Source: Acinetobacter sp. P8-3-8 (lineage in GTDB: Bacteria > Pseudomonadota > Gammaproteobacteria > Pseudomonadales > Moraxellaceae). Taken from it: a stretch of 43,975 nucleotides of DNA. Positions 16,292-24,463 of the stretch are shown one piece after another. The position numbers were made by a program, and so were the translations under genes. The stretch covers positions 1 to 43,975 of the forward strand of contig NZ_AFIE01000030.1 of NCBI RefSeq assembly GCF_000214135.1, in the 5' to 3' direction. How positions within the stretch are numbered: the first letter of the stretch is position 1; every line of letters starts with the position of its first letter. The notes under the pieces are model-generated. The model was not told the DNA's origin. It made no database searches and saw nothing but the letters and a program-made list of their open reading frames with translations.

Positions 16292-17545
16292 ATGTTCGCC
16301 AATATCTCAATTTCTGAATTTGATCCTGAATTAGCTCAAGCAATTAAAAACGAAGATGCTCGCCAAGAAGCGCATATTGAGTTAATTGCATCTGAAAATT
16401 ATTGTTCTCCTGCTGTCATGGAAGCACAAGGATCAAAACTGACCAACAAATATGCAGAAGGGTATCCAGGCAAACGCTATTATGGCGGTTGTGAATATGT
16501 TGATGTGATCGAACAATTGGCGATCGATCGTGCTAAAGAATTATTTGGTGCTGATTATGCTAACGTTCAGCCACATGCAGGTTCTCAAGCGAACTCAGCG
16601 GTTTATTTAGCGCTTCTTAATCCTGGTGATACAGTTTTAGGTATGAGCTTGGCGCATGGTGGTCACTTGACACATGGTGCTAAAGTGAGCTTCTCTGGTA
16701 AAACCTATAATGCGATTCAATACGGTTTAAACCCAGAAACGGGCGAAATCGATTATGAAGAAGTTGAGCGTTTAGCTGTAGAACATAAGCCACGTATGAT
16801 CGTTGCTGGTTTCTCTGCTTATAGCCAAATTGTAGACTGGCAACGTTTCCGTGAAATTGCGGATAAAGTTGGCGCTTATTTATTTGTAGATATGGCTCAT
16901 GTTGCAGGTTTAGTTGCTGCGGGTGTATACCCAAGCCCAGTACAAATTGCTGATGTAACGACTACAACGACACATAAAACATTACGTGGCCCACGTTCTG
17001 GTTTAATCCTTGCAAAAGCAAATGAAGAAATTGAAAAGAAACTTCAATCTGCTGTATTCCCAGGAAACCAAGGTGGTCCATTAGTTCACGCGATTGCAGC
17101 GAAAGCGATTTGCTTTAAAGAAGCAATGGCACCTGAATATAAAGAATATCAAAAACAAGTAGTTGTGAATGCTAAAGCAATGGCTGAAGTATTAATCGCA
17201 CGTGGTTATGATGTTGTATCAGGTGGTACTGAAAATCATTTATTCCTATTGTCTTTAATTAAACAAGACATCACAGGTAAAGAAGCAGATGCTTGGTTAG
17301 GTGATGCACACATTACTGTGAACAAAAACTCTGTACCAAATGATCCACGTTCTCCGTTCGTGACTTCAGGTATCCGTATCGGTACACCAGCTGTAACAAC
17401 TCGTGGTTTCGGTGAAGCTGAAGTTCGTGATCTTGCAGGTTGGATTGCAGATATCCTTGATTCTAAAGGTGATGAAGCTGTAATCAATGCTGTAAAAGCG
17501 AAAGTAGAAACAGTATGTGCTAAATTCCCAGTTTATGCTGATTAA
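16292..17545 (+). CDS. glyA: Serine hydroxymethyltransferase
   Basis: A 417-residue PLP enzyme that converts serine and tetrahydrofolate to glycine and 5,10-methylene-tetrahydrofolate, the main source of one-carbon units. The family signature '[12 protein letters not shown]' places the PLP lysine at K229, as in the E. coli enzyme. '[13 protein letters not shown]' and '[13 protein letters not shown]' near the N-terminus are also diagnostic. Full length, no anomalies. A TACAAT at 16236-16241 may be its -10 element. It is monocistronic with its own terminator. Confidence 0.98.
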   Translation: MFANISISEFDPELAQAIKNEDARQEAHIELIASENYCSPAVMEAQGSKLTNKYAEGYPGKRYYGGCEYVDVIEQLAIDRAKELFGADYANVQPHAGSQANSAVYLALLNPGDTVLGMSLAHGGHLTHGAKVSFSGKTYNAIQYGLNPETGEIDYEEVERLAVEHKPRMIVAGFSAYSQIVDWQRFREIADKVGAYLFVDMAHVAGLVAAGVYPSPVQIADVTTTTTHKTLRGPRSGLILAKANEEIEKKLQSAVFPGNQGGPLVHAIAAKAICFKEAMAPEYKEYQKQVVVNAKAMAEVLIARGYDVVSGGTENHLFLLSLIKQDITGKEADAWLGDAHITVNKNSVPNDPRSPFVTSGIRIGTPAVTTRGFGEAEVRDLAGWIADILDSKGDEAVINAVKAKVETVCAKFPVYAD

Positions 17546-17562
17546 GCATTAACTTGAGAAAG

Positions 17563-17586
17563 GCCCCCTTTCAAGGGGGCTTTTTT
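17563..17586 (+). terminator. glyA terminator
   Basis: GCCCCC/GGGGGC hairpin (17563-17580) followed by six T. Confidence 0.92.
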
Positions 17587-17702
17587 ATTGGGTATAAAAA
17601 TTGAAAGTATTGCAAAATACTGACTTAAAAGAACAACATTGACCAAGAATATTGTTGTAACAAAATGGTGTGAAAGACCATAGAAATATAGGGGTCAAAG
17701 AG

Positions 17703-18108
17703 ATGATTAAACCGAAAATTATTATTTCAGAACAAGATTTAAATCGTTTAGAAACAATGTTAGAGCATCAAACTAAATTCACCGAAACGATGAAGCATTT
17801 AGAAGATGAACTTGCAAGAGCTGAAGTGGTGAAGCCAAATCAATTGCCTGCCAATGTTGTAAAGTATGAATGCAAAGGTTTTGATTACCGTTGAACCATC
17901 AACAAAAAGTTCTGAAATCACCCTTGTTTATCCGCATGATTTTCGTGGTGAAGCTGGACAAGTAAATATTATTGCACCAATCGGTGCGGCAATTCTTGGA
18001 TTGGCAGAAGGTCAAGAAATAGAATGGCCACAACCTGATGGTCAGATGATGAAAGTAAAAATTGAGAAAGTGCTATACCAACCTGAAAGAGAAGGTGATT
18101 TTAATTAA
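17703..18108 (+). pseudogene. rnk: rnk, nucleoside diphosphate kinase regulator, frameshifted
   Basis: Rnk-type protein related to the GreA/GreB C-terminal domain; in enterobacteria it binds RNA polymerase and affects nucleoside diphosphate kinase levels. The frame starting at ATG 17703 (GGGGTC upstream) encodes the N-terminal coiled region ending 'LPANVV', then runs into unrelated residues and a stop at about 17894. The FKBP-like C-terminal domain ('LVYPHDFRGEAGQVNIIAPIG', 'VLYQPEREGDFN') continues in another frame from 17866. Removing one A from AAA at 17861-17863 restores '...NVVSMNAKV...' and a full protein of about 134 residues. This is either a true inactivating mutation or a sequencing error. 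The ATG at 17866 could allow a C-terminal fragment to be made. Confidence 0.85.
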
Positions 18109-18112
18109 ACGA

Positions 18113-18138
18113 AAAGCCATCATGATTGATGGCTTTGT
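18113..18138 (+). terminator. rnk terminator
   Basis: Arms AAAGCCATCA (18113-18122) and TGATGGCTTT (18127-18136) with a TGAT loop. Confidence 0.8.
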
Positions 18139-18168
18139 TATTAGAACGTCGTATTTATTCACTAGCAC

Positions 18169-18192
18169 ATTTGCAAAAATATCTTTGCAAAT
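18169..18192 (-). terminator. Inverted repeat at the end of the DUF4139 gene
   Basis: Perfect nine-base arms ATTTGCAAA (18169-18177) and TTTGCAAAT (18184-18192) with a six-base loop, just after the stop of the leftward gene. It may act as its terminator, although the T-run is short. Confidence 0.5.
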
Positions 18193-18198
18193 CATGAT

Positions 18199-19746
18199 TT
18201 AGAAGCCAGATGTATATCCTTTGCTTGGATATTTAAATTGATGTTGTACATCTAATTTAAAGGTTTGCTTCGGATCTAAATTCATTTGCCACTGGTTAAT
18301 ATTGGGTTGACCATTCCATGACGTTGCAGTTGGTGGCGTACTATAAACCGATTGTGTGGTTAATTTACCATTACGGCTTTGTGGTTCAGATTCAAAAACG
18401 GTTACTTGAATTGGGTAGCTATGTAGGTTTTGAATTGAATATTGTTGTTTTTGAATAGTTTCAGAACGTGAACGAATAGGATTCTTCTTATCTGTTAAAT
18501 CTGTAACATTCACTTGAATTTGTTCATCCGTACCAAAGCTCATTTGCAAGGCCTCATCGGCACTATTGTTCCATGTTCTTTGTCCAATATAATCGCCATC
18601 ACGGTAGAGTTTTAAAATACCAGACGGCCAACTGCTATCGAGTTTTGCAATTTCTGCATTAATCGTTGCTTGCGTACTTTGCTTTGGAAGCACCCAAACT
18701 GAAAGTTTTGCAGGGTACTGTTCAGCACTTAAAGGTAAGAAAATTTGTTGTTGGCTACTCGGAATAGATACTTTGGTTTCTGAACGAAATTCAGTGCTGA
18801 AATTTAAATCCGATGCTTGGAATTGAGGAAAGCTCGGTCCATTATTTCGAGCAGGGCTTCTCATTTTTGCAGATCCACTATCCATTGCAACTTCAGCCAA
18901 TGCTATAGGGGCAGGGGCATATTCAGGGATTGGACGTACTGGTTCAGGCTCATGGTAATTCACCCACCATTGCTGAGGCTGAACTTGTTGTACATAGCTT
19001 TGAGGTGTTGATGTGGAAAGTGTCAATTTGACATTATTCCAATCTTCACCTGTTTTCTGTGCAATCATCGCCATACGGGTGAGTTTCAGTTGTTTAGTTT
19101 GCGTATTTAACTCAGCTTTATATGTCGGTTGCCAACGTGCATAAGGCACAACATAGCTGATTTTGATTTCACCCGATTGTGGTGCATTGACATAAAATTT
19201 AAGTGTACGCTGATCGAAATCACTATCACCAATGGTATTTAAATCTTGTTCGAGTTCTGCTAAACGCTGTTCTAATTTTTCTTTTTCTATTTTGGCTTGA
19301 TCAATCGCAATAAACGCTGAATAAGCTTCCTGACGAACTTTAGGAGCAGAACCTTCTGTCACATTGCCTAGAAATTTATTTTGTAATTCAGCCGCTTGAA
19401 TAATCGAGTTTTGTTCAGAAATTTTCTTTTTTAAGTTATCAATTTGAGTTCTAAGTTGAGTCGATTCATTGCCAGCTGGTTTATCGATGGCACTGTCTGT
19501 ATGTGAAACTGCATTGACTTCAATGTTACTACTCTGATATTGCAATTGATTAATATCAAAATTCGCCGCCAGTCCAGTGAGTGTGACGAGTTGCTCGCCT
19601 GTTTGTACCGGAATAGTTCGTTCTATTTTTGCCGAAGTTGGATAAAGTGTGATTTGTTGAATAGGGGAGTGATTTAAACCCAAAGCGAAGCAATAGCTAC
19701 TTGGAATGCAAAGGATGCTGAGTTGAATGACAGATTTTATATTCAT
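18199..19746 (-). CDS. MuiA-like DUF4139/DUF4140 exported protein
   Basis: A 515-residue exported protein of the family often labelled 'mucoidy inhibitor MuiA'. Residues 1-22 form a signal peptide. An N-terminal DUF4140 domain follows ('ITLYPTSAKIERTIPVQTGEQ'), then a coiled coil at about 100-170 ('LRTQIDNLKKKISEQNS') and a C-terminal DUF4139 domain with 'VPYARWQPTYKAEL' and 'TGEDWNNVKLTLSTSTP'. The biochemical role is unknown; overexpression in other bacteria affects capsule. A TTG four codons upstream (19758) is possible, but the ATG at 19746 has GGA eight bases before it and gives a cleaner signal peptide. Confidence 0.85.
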   Translation of the reverse strand: MNIKSVIQLSILCIPSSYCFALGLNHSPIQQITLYPTSAKIERTIPVQTGEQLVTLTGLAANFDINQLQYQSSNIEVNAVSHTDSAIDKPAGNESTQLRTQIDNLKKKISEQNSIIQAAELQNKFLGNVTEGSAPKVRQEAYSAFIAIDQAKIEKEKLEQRLAELEQDLNTIGDSDFDQRTLKFYVNAPQSGEIKISYVVPYARWQPTYKAELNTQTKQLKLTRMAMIAQKTGEDWNNVKLTLSTSTPQSYVQQVQPQQWWVNYHEPEPVRPIPEYAPAPIALAEVAMDSGSAKMRSPARNNGPSFPQFQASDLNFSTEFRSETKVSIPSSQQQIFLPLSAEQYPAKLSVWVLPKQSTQATINAEIAKLDSSWPSGILKLYRDGDYIGQRTWNNSADEALQMSFGTDEQIQVNVTDLTDKKNPIRSRSETIQKQQYSIQNLHSYPIQVTVFESEPQSRNGKLTTQSVYSTPPTATSWNGQPNINQWQMNLDPKQTFKLDVQHQFKYPSKGYTSGF

Positions 19747-19869
19747 TATAATGTCCAAAAAGAGTAATGAGATCAGTCTTATGGATAAAATGTAGCAGAA
19801 AGTTCAGATAAGCTAAATAAAAGAATAGTATAAAATTAAATTAAAACAGATCTTTTTAATGTATTTCAA

Positions 19870-19892
19870 AAAAGAAAGCCTCAAAAGAGGCT
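19870..19892 (-). terminator. Terminator of the ECF sigma operon
   Basis: Arms AGCCTC (19877-19882) and GAGGCT (19887-19892), AAAA loop. Read on the - strand it ends in a T-run (19870-19876), 44 bp after the DUF3106 stop. Confidence 0.85.
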
Positions 19893-19935
19893 GATGATTT
19901 CTTAAGGGGCTTCTTAAATATTTGGATCGAATGAT

Positions 19936-20343
19936 TTAGTGAGAAGCCACAGTCGTTGGTTGATATTTTTGCATATATTCTTCACGTATTTCATTACGTT
20001 GCTCAGAAGTTGAAGCTTTCTGCATTTTTTTGCGTAACTCATTGCGTTCAGTCGTGCTCATTTGTTGCCAAACTTCACGCATTTTTTGTTTATCTTGTTC
20101 AGGAAGTTGAGTAAACCAATCCATGCGTTGTTGCAAAGTATTATTTTGATCAGCAGGGATTTCTTTTAAATTCTGATAGCGTTTAATGAGGGCTTTTTGT
20201 TCGTCCTCAGATAAATTATCCCATGTTTCATTGACTTGAGTATTCGCATCTTTGGAAAAAATCCAAAAACGTTCAAAACCAGCAAAACTCGTTTGTAGAA
20301 AACCAATAGCGCAAAAAGCCAAAGCTAATTTTCTAGCTACCAT
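19936..20343 (-). CDS. DUF3106 periplasmic protein of the ECF sigma operon
   Basis: A 135-residue protein with a signal peptide (about residues 1-21, 'LALAFCAIGFLQTSFAG') and a helical, charged mature part: 'WDNLSEDEQKALIKRYQNLK', 'RMDWFTQLPEQDKQKMREVW', 'STTERNELRKKMQ'. These repeated W...L...E/Q...L...R patterns are typical of DUF3106, a family reminiscent of heavy-metal resistor or CpxP-like helical sensors. It is third in the operon after the sigma factor and DUF3619 gene, and overlaps the latter by 11 bp. A role in sensing envelope stress for the sigma factor is inferred from context only. Confidence 0.8.
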   Translation of the reverse strand: MVARKLALAFCAIGFLQTSFAGFERFWIFSKDANTQVNETWDNLSEDEQKALIKRYQNLKEIPADQNNTLQQRMDWFTQLPEQDKQKMREVWQQMSTTERNELRKKMQKASTSEQRNEIREEYMQKYQPTTVASH

Positions 20344-20659
20344 GGGTATTCTTATCCTCACCAAATACAGATAACATGTCTAAATCTTCCATCATTTGTG
20401 GTGAAAGTTTAGGACTAACAATAACTTGTTGTTGATTATGTGGCTCATTTGAAACATCAAAAGCATTTGGAATCACCACAAAACCTGTGATCGCAGCAGC
20501 CAATGCAAAGCCAGTCATTTTCCACGTACCATAACGAGACTTAGACTTGTTTTCAATGTGATCCAACACATTATTCATCACTACAGCTTTATTGCGATGA
20601 TTATGTGCAAGTCCATCAAGTTTAGAAGTCACTTGTTTGGTGAAATCATCATTATTCAT
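20333..20659 (-). CDS. DUF3619-type membrane protein, probable anti-sigma factor
   Basis: A 108-residue protein with a cytoplasmic N-terminal helix (1-45, 'NDDFTKQVTSKLDGLAHNH'), one transmembrane segment (about 47-64, 'MTGFALAAAITGFVVIPNAF') and a short periplasmic C-terminus ('LDMLSVFGED'). This layout, right after an ECF sigma gene, fits an anti-sigma factor of the DUF3619 type. The start at 20659 has GGAGG eight bases upstream and overlaps the sigma stop by 8 bp, so translation is probably coupled. Confidence 0.78.
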   Translation of the reverse strand: MNNDDFTKQVTSKLDGLAHNHRNKAVVMNNVLDHIENKSKSRYGTWKMTGFALAAAITGFVVIPNAFDVSNEPHNQQQVIVSPKLSPQMMEDLDMLSVFGEDKNTHGS

Positions 20660-21287
20660 CCGATGAACCTCCATAAGGATTTAAGTGTGATAGCGAAGCT
20701 CTCAGTCCTTGGATCGCCCTGTGATAATGGGTTTTTACGCTACCTTCAGTACAATTCATAATTGACGCCGTAGTTTGAGTATCAAACCCTTCCCAAGCAC
20801 GTAACATAAAAGCTTGTTGCTGACGTGTGGGTAATTGACTAATCGCTTCCTGTATTTCTTCAACTGTTACATGTTGATCTAAAAATTGCAGTGGATTGGG
20901 TGTCGACTCATCCACAATATCCATGGCTTCATCATCGTCACCATCTAAATCAATTTTACGGAATAAAGAAAAAGGGGAAGCACGTCTTGCTTCTTTGCGA
21001 CGCCAATCTTGTAACTTGTTATTTAAAATGGTGTAAAACAATGGATACCATTCTTCAGTCGATTTCTCTGAATAGGATTTATGTAAGGAAATAAATGCTT
21101 CCTGTACTAAATCCATGGCAATGCCATTGTGTCCCTGAGTTGCACTTTCCATCATCACTAATGCACGACCTGTTACATCATGCATAAAAAATCTCAGGCG
21201 CTGCTCAGCCGTGCTCGATTGAACACTTGCTATTTCAGACTGTGACTTCTTTGGTGCTAAGTCCATAGAGATGGAAAATCCCGTCAT
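20652..21287 (-). CDS. ECF-family RNA polymerase sigma factor
   Basis: A 211-residue sigma-70 family factor of the extracytoplasmic-function type. Sigma region 2 spans about residues 30-105 ('AMDLVQEAFISLHKSY' and 'WYPLFYTILNNKLQDWRRK'). An acidic linker follows (110-135, 'LDGDDDEAMDIVDES'). Region 4 is at 140-200 ('ISQLPTRQQQAFMLRAWEGF', HTH 'MNCTEGSVKTHYHRAI'). It directs transcription of a stress regulon together with the two downstream genes. ATG codons at 21287 and 21266 are both possible starts; the former has GGTGGG upstream. Autoregulation is likely for this class but no promoter was confirmed. Confidence 0.92.
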   Translation of the reverse strand: MTGFSISMDLAPKKSQSEIASVQSSTAEQRLRFFMHDVTGRALVMMESATQGHNGIAMDLVQEAFISLHKSYSEKSTEEWYPLFYTILNNKLQDWRRKEARRASPFSLFRKIDLDGDDDEAMDIVDESTPNPLQFLDQHVTVEEIQEAISQLPTRQQQAFMLRAWEGFDTQTTASIMNCTEGSVKTHYHRAIQGLRASLSHLNPYGGSSDE

Positions 21288-21421
21288 TGGGTACCCACCA
21301 TAATTTTAAATTCGTATACATATAACGTTTAAAAAATGGTTTGGGTTGACATGTAAATCAATTATTTTTTCAGTTTAAATGATTTTGTCCAATAACGGGC
21401 AATATTTAAAATAATTTAACG

Positions 21422-22198
21422 TTATAGGCGTTGACGAACCATTTCAAAGAAACAAATTGAGCCTGCAACTGCAACATTGAGTGACTCTTGACCACCCGGT
21501 TGTGGAATAGCTACAGATTCAGCATATTTCAAAGCAAATTCTGAAACGCCTTGACCTTCATTACCTAAAATCCAAACGCATTGTTTACGCAGATTTTTTG
21601 AATATAAGCTTTCTGAATCATGTGAGCTAGTGACATAAACAGGAATGTTAAACTGTTTGATAATGTCTTCAAGCACGACATTTTCATAAGTTTGCAATGA
21701 AAAATGTGCGCCCATGCCTGCGCGAAGGACACGAGGTGACCAAAGTGATGCAGAGCCTTTAGTACATACAACTTGCTCAATCCCTGCGGCAGCTGCTGAA
21801 CGCAATAATGTGCCAACATTACCTGGATCTTGAACATTTTCCAGAATCAACGTGTCTTCATTGAAGTTTAGTGCTTGAGTGGAGCTAGGAAGATCAACAA
21901 TGGCCAAACAGGCAAGGGTAGTCCCTAGAGTGCTTAAATCTTTATATAAAGATTCACTAATCACAAAAACAGCACCTTGATATTGGTCAATAATCTCACC
22001 CAAATCTTCATGGTCTAAAGCATGTTCAGTGGTGAAAATTGAGTTGATTTTACGACCTTTTTCGAGCCAAGCTAGACTCAAATGAGTGCCTTCAAGTACG
22101 GTTTGTCCTTGTTTTTTACGATAGGTATTTTGTTCAATTAAACCACGTAAGTGTTTAATTTTTGGATTGTCTTTTGATTCTAGGAAAATAGTAGGCAT
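21422..22198 (-). CDS. TrmH/SpoU-family RNA 2'-O-methyltransferase
   Basis: A 258-residue SPOUT methyltransferase that transfers a methyl group from S-adenosylmethionine to a ribose 2'-OH of rRNA or tRNA. All three motifs are present: 'ENVQDPGNVGTLLRSAAAAG' (motif 1), 'WILGNEGQGVS' (motif 2) and 'IPQPGGQESLNVAVAGSI' (motif 3, knot). The N-terminal 70 residues form a substrate-binding domain ('SKDNPKIKHLRGL'). The start at 22198 has GGATG upstream and matches the usual N-terminus; a longer frame to 22246 adds an unrelated extension. The exact RNA target cannot be told from sequence. Confidence 0.9.
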   Translation of the reverse strand: MPTIFLESKDNPKIKHLRGLIEQNTYRKKQGQTVLEGTHLSLAWLEKGRKINSIFTTEHALDHEDLGEIIDQYQGAVFVISESLYKDLSTLGTTLACLAIVDLPSSTQALNFNEDTLILENVQDPGNVGTLLRSAAAAGIEQVVCTKGSASLWSPRVLRAGMGAHFSLQTYENVVLEDIIKQFNIPVYVTSSHDSESLYSKNLRKQCVWILGNEGQGVSEFALKYAESVAIPQPGGQESLNVAVAGSICFFEMVRQRL

Positions 22199-22224
22199 GG
22201 GAGTGCATCCATAAAAAGTAAGTC

Positions 22225-22250
22225 GGGGTTGTGCAAAATGCGACAACCCC
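22225..22250 (-). terminator. Hairpin downstream of fbp
   Basis: Arms GGGGTTGT (22225-22232) and ACAACCCC (22243-22250). On the - strand it precedes a T-rich tail and probably ends fbp transcription. It lies in the 5' leader region of the methyltransferase gene. Confidence 0.65.
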
Positions 22251-22260
22251 TGAATGATGT

Positions 22261-22288
22261 ACTCCCTCTAAACTAGAGCATAGGGAGT
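22261..22288 (-). terminator. Second hairpin downstream of fbp
   Basis: Arms ACTCCCT (22261-22267) and AGGGAGT (22282-22288) with inner pairing CTCTA/TAGAG. It begins 12 bp after the fbp stop; with the next hairpin it makes a tandem structure between fbp and the methyltransferase gene. Confidence 0.5.
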
Positions 22289-22300
22289 AAAAGCTATGGA

Positions 22301-23275
22301 TTAGTTGTGGTAGCTTGTGACTAATTCAACTTCATTTTTAGAACCAATCACTACAGGCACACGTTGATGCAATTCAGTCGGTTGAATGTCCATGATACGC
22401 ACACGACCTGTCGTTGAAGCGCCACCTGCTTGTTCCATGAGCATGCTCATTGGATTTGCTTCGTACATTAAACGTAAGCGACCTGCTTTTTTCGGATCTT
22501 TGGTATCGTATGGATACAAGAAAATTCCGCTACGGCAAAGGATACGATGAATATCGCCCACCATACATGCAACCCAACGCATATTAAAGTCTTTTTCACG
22601 TACAGACGTTTTACCTGCGATGAGCTCACCAATATAACGTTTTACAGGTTCTTCCCAATGACGTTCATTTGATGAATTAATTGCATATTCTTTGGTATCT
22701 GCTGCAACTTGGATATTTTCAGATGTGAGTAAAAATTGCTGAGTTTCAGGATCAAATGTAAAGAATACTGTGCCAGCACCTACTGTTAAAGCCATCATTG
22801 TCGATGGGCCATAAAGTACATAGCCTGCTGCAACTTGTTGAGTACCTGCTTGCATGAAATCTTCAGTTTTTGTCACTGCATTTTTTGCAGGAAGAATTGA
22901 GAAGATCGTACCCACACACATATTAATGTCGATGTTGCTTGAACCATCAAGCGGATCGAATAATACAAGGTATTTACCATTTCCTTGAGCAGGAGTGAAG
23001 TCATCTAATTCCTCAGAAGCTAAACCACCCACGTTTTTATTGATTTTTAAAGCATCAATTAAATAATCATTTGAAATAACATCAAGTTTCTTTTGTTCTT
23101 CGCCTTGAACATTCTCGTTTTGTGCGCTGCCTAATACACCTGCTAAAGCGCCTTTTTGTAAAGCCTGATCAATGGTTTTACATGTATTGGCAATCGTTTC
23201 AATAACATCAGCAAGTTCAGTTGTTAAGTTCCCTTGTTGTTGTTCTAAATATTGGGATAGGGTGCGATATGACAT
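22301..23275 (-). CDS. fbp: Fructose-1,6-bisphosphatase class I
   Basis: A 324-residue class I FBPase that converts fructose 1,6-bisphosphate to fructose 6-phosphate in gluconeogenesis, which is essential in organisms that grow on organic acids. Diagnostic motifs include the metal-binding '[20 protein letters not shown]' and '[17 protein letters not shown]'. The start at 23275 gives the standard length; a longer frame to 23431 has no family support. GGAG lies 11 bases before the ATG. Monocistronic. Confidence 0.97.
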   Translation of the reverse strand: MSYRTLSQYLEQQQGNLTTELADVIETIANTCKTIDQALQKGALAGVLGSAQNENVQGEEQKKLDVISNDYLIDALKINKNVGGLASEELDDFTPAQGNGKYLVLFDPLDGSSNIDINMCVGTIFSILPAKNAVTKTEDFMQAGTQQVAAGYVLYGPSTMMALTVGAGTVFFTFDPETQQFLLTSENIQVAADTKEYAINSSNERHWEEPVKRYIGELIAGKTSVREKDFNMRWVACMVGDIHRILCRSGIFLYPYDTKDPKKAGRLRLMYEANPMSMLMEQAGGASTTGRVRIMDIQPTELHQRVPVVIGSKNEVELVTSYHN

Positions 23276-23449
23276 ATCAGTGGTGCTCCAAAAGCAATAA
23301 AATTCTATCAAATTAAAGAATGCGACCATTTTAGATGAGTTCGACAGAAAATAAAAATTATCCTGTGTTATTTGTCGTGAAAATACCCTTGAAAGTATTT
23401 TATAAAGTGTTATGTTAAATTTATAAACCATGGAATAAGGAGTACTAAC

Positions 23450-23635
23450 ATGACAACGGCAAAGTTTGATGCGACTCCAACGGAAAGCGAAGGCATTGAT
23501 TTAAAAGAAATTAGTGCTGAAAATGTGAAAGATGCTTGGAAGGATTATGAAGCAAAGCCTGAATTCAAAGAATTCAATAAGCACGATATGATTGAATCTA
23601 TGCAAAGCCACAAACCTGATGAATCAAAGGCTTAG
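23450..23635 (+). CDS. Small acidic hypothetical protein (61 aa)
   Basis: A 61-residue, highly charged protein, not recognised. It is rich in Lys, Glu and Asp, with no hydrophobic core or cysteine, so it is probably disordered or binds a partner ('[20 protein letters not shown]'). The ribosome-binding site AAGGAG sits eight bases before the ATG. It is divergent from fbp. The good translation signal and clear stop support a real gene. Confidence 0.7.
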   Translation: MTTAKFDATPTESEGIDLKEISAENVKDAWKDYEAKPEFKEFNKHDMIESMQSHKPDESKA

Positions 23636-23773
23636 CGAATTAAAAAGGCTTTATTGATCAAAGGACGTTTCTTTACAGAATTATTTTGAAAATTAAATTG
23701 AATCTGCATTGAAATATATAAGGAGAATATTTTCAAACAAAGTTAAGACTATTTTGACTATTCTCAACAAAAA

Positions 23774-23802
23774 ATAAATGCCCAATTGAATTGAGCATTT
23801 AT
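23774..23802 (-). terminator. pal terminator
   Basis: Fourteen-base arms with one mismatch (23774-23787 and 23789-23802). On the - strand the hairpin is followed by a T-run, 27 bp after the pal stop. Confidence 0.8.
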
Positions 23803-23829
23803 CAATAATTTAGAAATATGACTTTGACA

Positions 23830-24399
23830 TTATTTTAATAATGGCGGTACAGCTTCGTAGTTAATTTCTACGCGACGATTTTCTTTCCAAGCCGCTTCAT
23901 CATGTCCTGCATTAATAGGCATTTCTTTGCCATAGCTCACTGCTTCAAGCTGAGTTGATTTAACACCATTGGTGATTAAATAACTTTCAACAGCTTTGGC
24001 ACGACGTTCACCTAAAGCCATATTGTACTCACGAGTACCACGCTCATCTGTATGACCCGTTAAAGCAACTTTTGAATTTGCATTGGCAATCAGGAATTGA
24101 GCATGTGCTTGAAGAGTTTGATAATCTTCATTTGATAGATCACTACTGTCATAATTAAAATGAACAACACGTTTTGCTAAAAATGCTTTATTTGCTTCAG
24201 TTACGCCTTTAGATGAAGCACCATTTAAGTTTTGAGCATTTAATGCAGCATCTTCACTTAAACCATTGGTATTGACTGTTGTTGCACCATTTGGATTGGT
24301 TCCAGTTTCAACGGTTGCAGCAGGCTTACGACTTGCACAGCCTGTCATCACAAGGCTTACAGCCAATAACGGTAAAGCTAAATATTTGATCGAATTCAT
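23830..24399 (-). CDS. pal: Peptidoglycan-associated lipoprotein Pal
   Basis: A 189-residue outer-membrane lipoprotein. The lipobox 'VMTGC' places the lipidated cysteine at C21. After a flexible Asn/Ala-rich linker, residues 80-185 form an OmpA-like domain that binds peptidoglycan ('HFNYDSSDLSNEDYQTL', 'LTGHTDERGTREYNMALGER'). Pal binds TolB and TolA at the division site and keeps the outer membrane attached. The start at 24399 has GGAG nearby; an in-frame codon at 24411 is upstream of that site. It follows tolB by 64 bp. Confidence 0.96.
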   Translation of the reverse strand: MNSIKYLALPLLAVSLVMTGCASRKPAATVETGTNPNGATTVNTNGLSEDAALNAQNLNGASSKGVTEANKAFLAKRVVHFNYDSSDLSNEDYQTLQAHAQFLIANANSKVALTGHTDERGTREYNMALGERRAKAVESYLITNGVKSTQLEAVSYGKEMPINAGHDEAAWKENRRVEINYEAVPPLLK

Positions 24400-24463
24400 T
24401 TTAATCTCCATGACTTCATTTTAAATTAACACGATTTTGAGCATAAAAACGATTGTTTTGGTA

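Noticed and set aside
22199-23431. Longer frames upstream of the methyltransferase and fbp starts
   Set aside because: The added N-terminal residues do not fit the families, while the internal ATGs have ribosome-binding sites and give standard lengths.
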